Assembly (NCBI GenBank): GCA_025766275.1
Contig: JAFKAC010000023.1
Coordinates: forward strand, 62,001-126,000
DNA length: 64,000 nt
Source of the DNA: Lactarius indigo
Lineage: Eukaryota > Basidiomycota > Agaricomycetes > Russulales > Russulaceae
Direction: 5' to 3'
Below the pieces are notes generated by a model, which saw only the letters and a list, made by a program, of their open reading frames with translations, was not told the origin of the DNA and searched no databases. Below, in pieces: positions 22,297 to 32,665 of this stretch (positions within the stretch are counted from its first letter, which is position 1; the number at the start of each line of letters is the position of its first letter). A program made the position numbers and the translations under genes.

Positions 22297-23661
22297 ATGT
22301 TGGAAGCAACGCTAAACGAGGCAGCAACACTCAAGCGTCTCCTTGACGGTACGTGACTCGTAAAATTCTGCTATACTCGCCTTTTAAGTGGATCCGTAGC
22401 GGTCAAGGAACTCGTACAGGATGCCAACTTTGAATGCAACGAAAGTGGCATCGTGAGCAATTTTGACCACCCTCTCCACCAAATTCGGATCGTAATTGAC
22501 TTGTCGTAGAACCTGCAAGCGATGGACAACTCCCACGTTGCTCTTGTCTCTGTCAAGTTGCACTCTGATGGCTTCGCACTGTACCGCTGCGACCGTCCAA
22601 TTCCCCTTGGCGTCAATCTCGGTTCACTCACTAAGGTGCTCAAGTGTGCTAAGGACGACGATAAGTGTACACTGAAGGCGACCGACGACGGAGACGTTCT
22701 CAGCCTCAAGTATGAGGCGCACAGTACGTCTACGCTGCCCTCCCGAGCTTACCTTTCTTTCTGAGCCACCCACTATCTCAGACGCCGACCGCGTGGCCGA
22801 GTACGACATGAAGCTAATGGACATCGACGCTGACACGTTAGGCATCCCCGACACCGAATACGATGCGCGCGTGACCATGCCCGCTTCCGAGTTTACTCGT
22901 ATTGTCCGCGACCTTATGTCCCTAGGCGAATCTGTTCGCATCGAGGTGTCCAAAGAAGGCGTCCGTTTCGCGAGTGACGGTGAAGCAGCCCAAGGGAACA
23001 TCCTCCTCAAGCAAACCGACGCGGCTCGTGAGCGATACGAGAATTACGGAAAGGACGATGAAGATGATGAAGTTAAGGACGACGAGGACGAGGACGAGAA
23101 GCCAAAAAAGACCAAAAAGAAAGAGAAGGTGAAGAAGGAGGAAGGTGCTGATGACGAGGACGAAGAGATGGCGAACGGAGAAGATGAGGAAGCAGAATTC
23201 CAGGCCAAGTCTGAGGACGAGGGCGAGGGTGAGGAGGAAGTGAGTGATAGCGAAAAGAAGAAGCGAAAGCGCACCGCTGCGTCATCATCTGTGCGTCCCT
23301 TTCTGCGTCTCGTAAACTGCCCATCACAATTGACTTGCGGGATTCAAAGAAGGCGAAAAAGAAAGCAAAGAAAGTATCCGCCGAGAGCTCAGCCGAAGGT
23401 GGCGCGGGCGGGGTGCATATCGAGATGACGCAGCACGTCAACCTGACATTCTCATTAAAATATCTCGTGAACTTTTCCAAGAGCGCGTCTCTTTCGGACA
23501 CCGTCCAACTTATGCTTAAAAATGACGTCCCACTTCTCGTGAGCACCTCGAGCAACTTGCGCGTTACATTCATCTCATTCCCAACCTTTTCTCAGGTATC
23601 ATACACGTTTGGTCAAGGATACATTCGGTACTATCTCGCGCCCAAGATCGGAGACGACTGA
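22297..23661 (+). CDS. Proliferating cell nuclear antigen (PCNA) with long charged insertion
   Basis: Six exons (22297-22348, 22400-22452, 22510-22723, 22782-23290, 23350-23538, 23596-23661) make 361 codons; introns are 51-59 bp. PCNA is the ring-shaped sliding clamp of replicative DNA polymerases. Clear family segments are [13 protein letters not shown], the [17 protein letters not shown] stretch that follows the first domain, FARI-like FTRIVRDL, and the closing [10 protein letters not shown]. Canonical PCNA has about 260 residues; here about 110 extra residues sit at roughly positions 186-297, between ILLKQT and VHIEMTQ. The insert is very acidic with lysine blocks ([17 protein letters not shown]) and ends in a Lys/Ala run. 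I recall similar, shorter inserts in other mushroom PCNAs, so it may be clade-typical. Expression probably peaks in S phase through the ACGCGT box upstream. Confidence 0.95.
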
Positions 23662-24218
23662 GTACGAGAATTGCGCTGTTGACACTCGCTTACATCTTTA
23701 TCTTGGTGTAGCCAAAACATCGCCTTCCGTTCCACAGTACACTGTATCTCATTTGTTACTTACATTCCACACTCTCGCAGCTTCCTGTTGCCCCCCTACT
23801 TTGATGCGTTGGTGAGGGAAGAGCTACAGTAGGCCAAGCAGAACTAGCGCCCACTAGCGCCCTGAGGGTACGCTACCACCATTCTCTTTTAGGGTGCGGC
23901 GACTTGAACACGTTGGCGCTGATGCCCTTGACAATCCTCGAGCCTTCACAAGCTTCACACGTCTAAACTTCTGTGTATTATGCCTATTTAGGCCTCCGTT
24001 TGGATTCCAGAATCTTCACGTCAGCGGCTGTCTTGCTGAACTCAGATAACCATCTTCGAGTCGCCGCCCCCGTGTTGTACAGGTGTTCTGAGTCTTCGCC
24101 AACACATGCAAATTGGCACACTCCCTCCCCGTCACCTCTATCAGCTGCGACGTGGTAGGTGGTATATAACGCTCCTCCCCTGTCTGTATACTCGAGCTTT
24201 TCCCAACCTCGAGCGATA
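23662..24218. other. Intergenic between PCNA and the coiled-coil gene
   Basis: No gene is supported. A TACAGTA heptamer lies at 23825-23831. TATATAAC at about 24170, some 45 bp before the next ATG, is a reasonable TATA-type box for the downstream gene. Confidence 0.5.
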
Positions 24219-27154
24219 ATGGCGTCTTCCGCAAGCTCCTCCCAGAGCCTCGCTCAGTACCGTGAAACGATCGCAACCCTTAGTGGCGGGAAAGATGCCA
24301 ACGAAGAGGCGTGGATGACCATGTGGTGCTCCTCCAATTGGGCCGAGCTCTTGCAGCCCGCGCCACTGAGTATCGCGCTGCTTGGTTCCGTCCTGTGTAT
24401 CGCCTCTGGCACTAACGATTTCAGTATGTACCATCATCATGCATGTCGCACGTTCTGAGGGACCTGTCGCGGGTGATCTTGTGGAGGTGGTGCTGATCAT
24501 TTGGGCTCCCAGGTCTCCTCACTCAACCGCCGGAAGGCGTGCCCAAGTTCCAGTGGAAGTACGTCAAGCACCCGGACTCGTTCAAAACGTGCCTTATGCA
24601 GGTCATCCCGTGCACCTCACATTCCGAGCGCGTGATCGGACCTGACCTTCAGTCTCTGGGATTCGCAGATGGTCGGCGACGGTTATATCGCCTTTGAAAA
24701 CGCGCATACGAATATGGAGACCATCCAAGCTCTGTCTGAGCAGATTCCCGATGTAATTCGCAATCTTGTGACCGTCCTGTGAGGTGGTCCCGACTCTTCC
24801 CTGAACCCGCTGACCCGTAACTTAGAGTGAAAGGGACACAGGCCGAGATAGAACTTTTCTTCGAGTCCGGTCTAAGCAGCCTTCTTTCCCTGTCGCAGCG
24901 TTGTGAGGCTGCTGCCACAGCTTGCGAGCAGGGTTTCCAAGACTTGTCATATTTGACCCGTAAGTTCTACCCGTGATTGAACCCCCTTCCACATCGACTA
25001 ATATCAAGGGTCTTAAAAGAGGAGTTGTCTCTGGGCTGTACGTACAAAGGCGGAACTACTCAGCAGGCGATCGAAGCTGTCAGTATCTGTATCTTAAGTT
25101 GATTTTGTTTCTCCGGTATTGACTCGATTTCAGAATACTACATACCTTCAGGTTCTTCGAGAGGAGAGGGAGCGTAAGACGGAACAGATGGCCAAAATAG
25201 AAGAAGCCTGTCAACTGTCCAAACATTCATTCGAGGAAGCTCAAGTCTTATTTAAACAATCGGTTGACTCCATGCCTGGTGCATGGTCCATCTTTGGGAT
25301 GAACGTCCTCGAGGGCCTCGTTGGAGTGGTTGGTGCGTTTTATTCTCGTACTCAAACGGGCGATGCCAAAATGTCTGTATTCAGGATCTGCCGCTAGTAC
25401 TTTCACTTCTATCGCGGCGCTCCCCGCTTCCGCGTTCCGCACGGCTAAGACGATTCCGCTCGGTGGAAGTAGCGACCGCGGCCGGCGCTCTCGAACACAC
25501 GCTACCCCGTCAAAATTGACAGATCCCGGATTACAGCGCGCGCCCCTCGTCAAGGCACAGATTCTAAATCTGCTGCAACTACTGGCTGGAAACAACGCAA
25601 GCGGCGGCTCCGAACCAGACTGGGGCGGTATATCAGGCTCACGTGGTACCGGCGCTCAGAACACTGGAACCTACGTCCGCTATGCACTTCAAGTCTCCAA
25701 AGCTGCACTCGACCCTCAAAAGCAATTCTCCGCGGACCTTATCCAAGCTATTGACACCTGTCTTCCGGTACGACGTCCAGGGCGAGCCAGTAGTTACCTG
25801 GCTCCAACTTACCGCCATCTTCCTTATAGATCATCGACAAACTGCTCGCTCAGTCACAGTCCGCAGATGTGGGAAATACAACGGCCCTCCCACGATATCG
25901 CGCCCAGGTGGAGACTGCACTTCGCAAGGTGGACGTCCTTTGTCAATCGGCTGCCTATATGAACCAGATGGCGGGTACCACCGCCAACGGATTCGTCAGT
26001 CCGCCCACCCCCGAGGCTAAGGGAAAGGCCGCAGAGATTGCAGTCGCGGCGGCGCAGTACAAGATCGACGTCACGCGTTCAAACCTCACTGCCAGTCGGG
26101 ACGCTTACATGCAGGTCTCACAAGAGCGACAGCACCAGCAGAGTGAGATCACGCGAACTATTATAGAAATGACACGGGTAGACCTCGAGAACGTCACATT
26201 GAAAGGCATGCGAACTCTCTTTTGAGCGGTGGCGATCGCGTCAGACTGATTACTTCTGAAATCTCCAGAGATGATCCCGATCCTGCGCAAGGCGATAGGA
26301 TCGTTCAATATTCTCCGCGCGCGTTTCTCACAGCTAGCGCAGTTCTTCCATTCCATTGTTTCACTTGTGAAGAATGTCATGGGAAACCATACAGCGAGCC
26401 TAATGGACGCACTTCGTAACGGAAGGAAGCTCGTCCTCGGTGGTGTCTCGTTACCAGGTTCAAGTTCTCACGTCAAACCTGTCATCGTAACAAGTACTGA
26501 CCGTCTCCACCACAGACTTTACCAGAGATTTAATATATCGCGAATGCATGGCTTCTTTGAAGTGAGCAGACGGTTCTGTGGTAGCATCCCGACATGGAGC
26601 TGAATACGTTACCTGGTCAACCAGAGTTGCCATGCTCTCCACGAAAGTGAGTAGCGTATACGTCCAAGTCAGCACGAAGTACATCTTGCCCGCTCAACGC
26701 CGCGTCGTAAGCGCATGTCTGCTCTTCCCGTAACCTATCCTTACGTTTCTAGGCTGAGATGCTCGAATTCGCGGAGGACAGTAGTCCGGAGGGCCGTAGG
26801 AAGCTGTTAGATAGTCTCACGGCGAAGCAACGTCAACTTGAGGCCCACGCACAAACGCAATCACAGGAAGTACGGCCTACATTTTGTACTTCATCCCCTC
26901 TCCGGCCGCTGACTCCCAGTTTCCAGATAATGGCCCTCATCGAGCGCGATCAACGACAATTCCGAAGCTCCATCGACCAGCGACTTGCACGTATCTCTGA
27001 AAAGCTCCGTGTCATTTATCCTGCGATAACAGGGGCCCCACCACTAGCCATCCAGGCCCTGACCAACGACTACATCGAAGAACTAGCAGAGACGGCGACC
27101 CAGGAGTCTGAGCAGGATCGCGCTGCAATGCTGAACATCGATGACCTAATGTAG
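24219..27154 (+). CDS. Uncharacterised 738-residue helical protein with central hydrophobic segment
   Basis: Thirteen exons (24219-24423, 24513-24601, 24669-24778, 24826-24959, 25020-25078, 25134-25332, 25385-25767, 25830-26205, 26269-26457, 26516-26561, 26625-26706, 26753-26869, 26927-27154) sum to 739 codons with no internal stop. One junction (26206-26268) fits only as a GC-AG intron. The sequence is mostly helical: a hydrophobic N-terminal stretch (PLSIALLGSVLCIAS), charged helices, a coiled coil (REERERKTEQMAKIEE), a long hydrophobic stretch rich in Gly and Ala near residues 245-290 (GMNVLEGLVGVVGSAAS), then more helices ending LAETATQESEQDRAAM. I have a sense that similar proteins are common in agaricomycetes, but I know no function. 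The helix-hydrophobic-helix plan resembles alpha-type pore-forming or membrane-remodelling proteins; that is only an analogy of layout. Confidence 0.85.
26206..26268 (+). other. GC-AG intron
   Basis: With an ordinary GT donor the exon runs into TGA at 26222. A donor AAAG|GCATGC and acceptor CTCCAG restore the frame in phase 1 and give the smooth protein junction VTLKEMIPIL. GC-AG introns are a minor but known class. Confidence 0.65.
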
Positions 27155-28900
27155 GGAGAATGATTGCCTTTCTTGTGCTCACCGTGCGGCCTCTCGTTAC
27201 CTCACGAAATGTGTAATTCAACTCGCTGGAGTATCACGTGTTCGTTCTGTGTGGGTGGAGAGAAGGAATGTCATCGACAGAATTCCATCTTTTAGAAGAC
27301 CTTGAGGCGTCGCTTTAAAAACCAAATGAAGAGGCAACGCCGCTACTAGCCAGCGCTAGTCGGTATTGATCGGAGACAAGAAGGCTGGTGTATTGATAAA
27401 CGCGCTTGAATTTCAAAGGAAGCGTGGTAAAGAATGGCCCCGTCTCCAGGGGCCACGACTGCACAGAAAGCTCGATGATACTGTGGAAACATTCCAAAGG
27501 GATCCGAACTCTTAGGCCCACATAACTTCCGAACACTGAGTAGGTGGGAACATCGTAAGGATACAATAGCACCATCGACTTCCCATATAGTAAGTACCAT
27601 ACAACTCGAAGGTACCATAGAAATTTGATGGAATGCAAGAATAACACCGCGAGTGCCGTACATGAATAGTACTGGTCCAAGATCCAGCAGGACCCACTCT
27701 TTTCGCGCTGGCGGACTGTGAATTCAAGCGCATGTTATCTCTTCATAGTTCATTGCTTCGTTGTTGGATTGGAGCCCACATTCCGAGTCTTTTTTTTTGG
27801 CAAGCGCGCCTGCCAGTGTCAAGCTTGCCTTGTCATTGGGCGCTCTCCAGTCGGCACCTGTCGATTCTAAGTTATAGTAGCATGGGAGCAGGTGCCACTG
27901 TGAACCCTAACGGCTCGATGTTGCAGGGACAGGAACATTGTTGACTCACCAAAGTGCTCGCCTGCGGATGAGGCTCGGAGTTGCCCATCGTTTACCCTGT
28001 CAGTGGGAGTAAGTGTCAGCAGACCACAGCCCTAACTTCCTGGGCGCCTGGGCGCGCTATGATAGGTCTTTTTTTTTTTTTTTGGTTCCAGCGCGCTAGA
28101 TCTTCGGCCCCCAGTAAGTACTCCACCGACGTCGGACATTGTACACTGGGCACTGCAAGCGATGTCCAAGGCGATGTCGGTTGTTGGTTCTCTTGTTCGA
28201 ATGTCAGCGTGCCCATTGACATCCACTGGTCTGGATTGCACGAACGTAGCTACAGTAACTTACTTCTTCTCCAGAACCGACAAGCTCCAAAAATGAAGGC
28301 GGCGTCGGAGTCTGACCAAACAACTAGGCTTACGCTCAACTTGAATTAGATAAAGCCATTGCAATTTGCAAGTGGAAGGGTAGCATGACCCTTGGTGTTT
28401 ACGTACTTATTACCGGACCGGCCGTAATAAGTATTGGGATCTGCTTGTCAATGGCCCATGGGGAATTTACTCTGCACAAGACCGCCCATTTCCTGGGCTG
28501 TTGATGTGATTTTATGGCACACCCCGGCGGAATGGTCTTTGCCGTGGCAGGGTGAAAAGTTGTAGCCGAGTCGTCACCGTAAACTGATAAGTCATCCCAG
28601 CTTCTCTTGCAACTTCTCAAGAAAACCCAGACTCCCCATCCCCGGCGGAGACGGACCTACTGCTGAAGAACTTCTGAATCGAACACACCACTCGCGCAGA
28701 CTGGTCACTTCGCTACTTTATACACATGCACCTCTGGGCATCCGAGTAATTTACACAATTCACAGAATCCAAAATACTTCCGCGAAACACGTTGTGTTCT
28801 TGTAAAATAAAATAAATGAGTGTGGTGAGGAGATATCCTAGTGTCCATCAGCACCCTGGTGCCGAAAACCGTACGTAGTACCAGGCATCGAAATGCCTGG
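27155..28900. other. Intergenic, no gene supported
   Basis: Open stretches here (27315-27680 on the minus strand, 27981-28349 on the plus strand) have no family resemblance, biased Trp/Cys/Ser composition and no splice support. A run of about 18 T lies near 28067-28084 and a TACAGTA heptamer at 28251. Confidence 0.5.
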
Positions 28901-29944
28901 TCACAATGCTAAATGTAAACGATAATATGCAGGAAGTATATATGCAGAACAAAGCCAAACCTAGCCAGGGTCGGATGAGACAGGTCATAAAGCATGACAG
29001 TCAATGGGAGACTTACGTTATACCAGTAAAATGAGATTTTGTCTGCTCGTACGTCCGTGCGAACGACGAACCGAACACCAACAAACAATGCAAGAACACC
29101 CATAGTAGCAGCGGAGATTTGATCTAGCCGCCATGTCCGTGAAGCGCACCATGACCATGCAATCAAAAACAAGGCAGTGGCGGCACGCGACAGAGAGGGG
29201 TACGCAATGGGGAATGTGACGCGTCCAGTCGCGGCATCACCCCGCATGTCCTTGAAGTCTTGCGTATGAATTGTTGTCAAAATAATTCCAGCGCTCAGAG
29301 CAACAGCAGCGCACGCTGTGCTATCAGCCTCGCACTCGTTTCGACCTGTTCGACACGTCTGTCAAACACGTGGACCCGAAAACGAAACTGAGATGACACG
29401 CACAGGCAACGAGAGTCGCGCCAGCTTCTGCCACGGCATATCCGACTGCGTTCAACGCGTTACGGATAAACCAATGACCATTCGCCCCACCACCCTCATT
29501 ATAAGCCAGCATGAAGAGCGATGCACCGACACTAGCAAGCGCAGTCCGCGGGCCATAAGCCGCAGACAGGAAGAAACACACAGGGATCATCACCCATCGG
29601 AGCACACGTGCAGCATGGATGGATATACGACCTGCTGGGAGAGGACGGTCGGGATGATTGAGCGCGTCTTCTGCGATGGCTCGGGGAAGTGTCTGGTTTG
29701 CAAGCGCAAGCTGCAGGGCATGAACCCACAACCATAAAATGATGTGGAAAAGACGAAAGAAGCTCCATGAGGGGGCGGCGGCAGCGGCGAAGAGGGTCTG
29801 CGAAAAGAGTAAAAGTCCGCGTAAGTACACGTACCAGTGGACAACAAAGTCAGCACGTACGACAGGAGGAATGAGCGTCTTCATATCTGATTTTGTGAAA
29901 AGAAAAAGAGTGTGGAGGTGATAGGGAATTGGTTTTGCGGCCAT
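28901..29944 (-). CDS. UbiA-family prenyltransferase
   Basis: Three exons (complement of 29404-29944, 29017-29315, 28901-28960) make 300 codons; introns are 88 and 56 bp. UbiA enzymes are polytopic membrane proteins that transfer prenyl chains to aromatic or other acceptors. The two Asp-rich motifs that bind Mg-diphosphate are present: EDALNHPDRPLP and, after the first intron, HTQDFKDMRGD. Six or more hydrophobic helices fit the fold. The final exon is chosen because splicing at 29016/28961 gives YNVWLCSAYILPAYY, a typical ending of fungal members, rather than the unspliced tail. The acceptor is unknown; it could serve meroterpenoid synthesis, but no polyketide or terpene gene is adjacent. 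A TATATA lies about 85 bp upstream of the ATG. Confidence 0.9.
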
Positions 29945-30028
29945 GCTGGCAGCGGGAACGTGTTGAAGGAATCACAGAGACAGAATTGCGGGAGGGATGG
30001 AGCGAGCCATGGGAGTTAGGGCTGGCAA

Positions 30029-30034
30029 TATATA
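30029..30034 (-). promoter_or_regulatory. TATA-like box of the UbiA gene
   Basis: TATATA about 85 bp upstream of the UbiA ATG at 29944, within a short A/T-rich patch (AATATATAG). Position is suitable; there is no other support. Confidence 0.35.
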
Positions 30035-30625
30035 GAAGCGGATCTGTCGATTGCCTTGTCAAAAACTCCCGGACACGAACCATGCCAGTCGTTGCTACGA
30101 ATTAAAGTGGTTTGGTTAGTGGTTGTGACGCAGCTTACGGGTCGTGACAGGGGGAGGGAGATAAATCCACCAGGTCGGCCGCGCCCAAGGTTTCGCGTGA
30201 GCGTAAGCGCTAAGCAGCGGGTTCTAAGCCGATTTATAGCATAAGCGGCATTCTTCCTTCCACGGTGTGCGCCCGAGCCTCGGCACACCGGTCGTTGGGG
30301 AAAATGCTCAACCGCCAGCCATTCACACCATCCCACAAGGAGGGGTTGCGCAGGGTGAGACCGCCCCAGCAGACTCTCCATTCTTGGTGGCTCTCATACT
30401 CCTTCCCGAGTCCGTATCATAAAAGTAGAGTAAACTTAGTTCAAGTGACGTTTATTATCAGGTACGGCGGCATCGACAATCGGCACCGGGTGTGCGGAGC
30501 CATTCCGGGTCCAAACAATTTTTTGGCCACATCACCTATCAAGCTATATCAAGTTTTGACGTTTTTATTATCGAATGACTCTGAGCCTTCAAAACGACTG
30601 TCGATCCTGCCGTCTGAGAATCCTG

Positions 30626-32665
30626 TCATTGCCGTCCCACGTCAGCAGTGAGAAAGAAAGTGTAAGGAAGCGGGCGGGACGCGCCTTGTTCCTGGCGCGC
30701 AATGTTCTCAGCCCGATCCTCAGCGCTGACGGCACCAAAAATGATGTCCATCTCTTCGAGAGAGCGACCTTTAGTTTCGGGTATTATTCTATTCGGCTGT
30801 GTATGTAAAACCCGGTACGGCTCAAGACAATGTAGGACGTACAGTGAGAACGGAGCCATCGCCAAGATGTTCAGAGTTGCGAACATCAGGAACAACTTGT
30901 AACCGAGCCTCGTTAGAATAGTTGGCGTCACCTTTGCTAGGACAAAGTCTAGGAAAATACTGCTGGAGGAGCGTGCTTGTGCGAATGCGAGGAAGAACAT
31001 ACTCCATAACCACTGAGATGAGGATGCAACGGCCAAACCATAATGTCTAGTCCGCGTCGGGAAGATATCGGATACGTAAACCCACGGCAATGGTCCCCAA
31101 CCCATTGAGTAAAAGCAGACATAAATGTATAGCATCGCGGCCATCGCCTTTCCAGAGGCAGGGGGGTTAGGTTGAGGCGTTGAGGATATCGGATGTGTCT
31201 TGAGAATGGCGCCTACGATGAAGAACAAAGTGCCCATCCCAATCGCGGAGACGAAGAGCGACGGCTTGCGCCCCCAGGAGTCCGCAAAGAAGAATATGAA
31301 CACCGTCGTTGCGACAACCTTAACTATGCCGTAAACACCTGAGGCGAGGAGCGATTGTGTGGCCCCCGTATACCCGATCTGCCTTACGTTGATACCTTGC
31401 TGAGATGCAAAGAGAGGAACTTACTCACCGAAGTGAAAATCTGTGGGGCATAGTAACCGACAGAGTTCTGCCCACACCATTGCTGTAGGAAGAAAATAAA
31501 GAAGGCAATCAAAAACCGGAGGAAATTGCCACGTTCAAAGAACGCCTCGCGCAGGCCGAGGTTTGCGCGTGCATCACGCTCCTCCGCAAGTGCTGCCTCA
31601 ATCTCGGCTAGCTCATGGAGTATTTCCTCGGAATCTGGTTGACGTCTGCGCAAATATGCAAGATTCTCATGGGCCTCAACTCGGCGGCCCTTGGATGCCA
31701 ACCAGCGTGGAGACTCGCGAACGGTCAGCAGGCCAACTGCCATGATTCCTGCAGGGACGAGTTGGAAACCAAAGGGGATGCGCCAAATCTTCGGACTATT
31801 GTGAATGTGGAGACCAATCCCAACTGTCGCATGTAGGTTAGTTGGACTGGTTTGAGAGCATGAACCGTGCGAAACCAAAAAAAAAATTAAATTCACAGTT
31901 TACGAAGTACGAGATCATGACCCCCGTCGCGACCATGATTTGGAAGATCCCCGTAATGCGCCCACGGACTTGTTTGGGCGAACATTCGGACACATAGGCA
32001 GGGGCGACAGCGCTTATCGCACCGATACCGAAACCAGACACGACGCGACCACCGTAGATGTATCCAAGTCCACGGTTTCCTTCGCCACCAGCAATGGTTT
32101 GCAACACCTATTATTTGGGGGTAAGCGTAGACGTGTGTGTAGACGAAGAGACTGCGCACCGCGCCAACGACGAAAATTAGCGAATATGCCAAGAGTGTCT
32201 TTCGTCGTCCGATCCAAGCTAAGAATGGATCAGGGATTAGCTCAATTATAAAAAAACAAGACTAGGTACTAGCGCAAGTACTAGCGACGGAGAAAGACAA
32301 ATACGCCAACAGAATTCACAGAGTATTTTTATCCCACCAACACAACATCGAACGAAAGCCACACAACCGTGACTGAGGAAGAGAGGCCCACCAGAAACAG
32401 GCGCGCTACTGAGAGCGCCGAAAAAAGCACCGCCTTGTAACACGGATACAACATTGGATGAGACGTTATCGATGTGACTCTTATTTGCAGGGCCTTCGGC
32501 AGGGCGAACACCAAACTTGATCTGGAAATACAGGGACTGGACAACACCCCCAGCAATACCACTAGTAGAGGGTTGGTCAATTCAGCGCTTGTCAGTGACA
32601 AGATAAGTGGGCGCACGTGTCGTAACCAAACAAGAGAATACCCCAGTAAACGACAAAGGCCAACC
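30626..32665 (-). CDS. MFS sugar/quinate-type transporter, N-terminal exon not placed
   Basis: Seven exons (complement of 32617-32665, 32392-32561, 32160-32218, 31897-32107, 31429-31823, 30843-31378, 30626-30788) join in frame to 527 codons. Family signatures are LLFGYDTG, then IGRRKTLLAYS after a 173-bp intron, RVVSGFGIGAISAVAP, PESPRWL-type RESPRWLASKGR, and near the end PETKGRSLEEMD. Together these define the sugar-porter family with 12 membrane helices. The first listed exon starts in phase 2 (GG TTG GCC), so a short 5' exon is missing; a possible donor lies near 32775, but upstream codons do not look like a transporter N-terminus, so I leave it open. The substrate is probably a sugar or quinate. 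Confidence 0.9.

Noticed and set aside
10799..32665. Secondary-metabolite cluster from FAD oxidase, UbiA and transporter
   Set aside because: They are up to 18 kb apart with housekeeping genes (PCNA, TatD) between, and there is no synthase gene.
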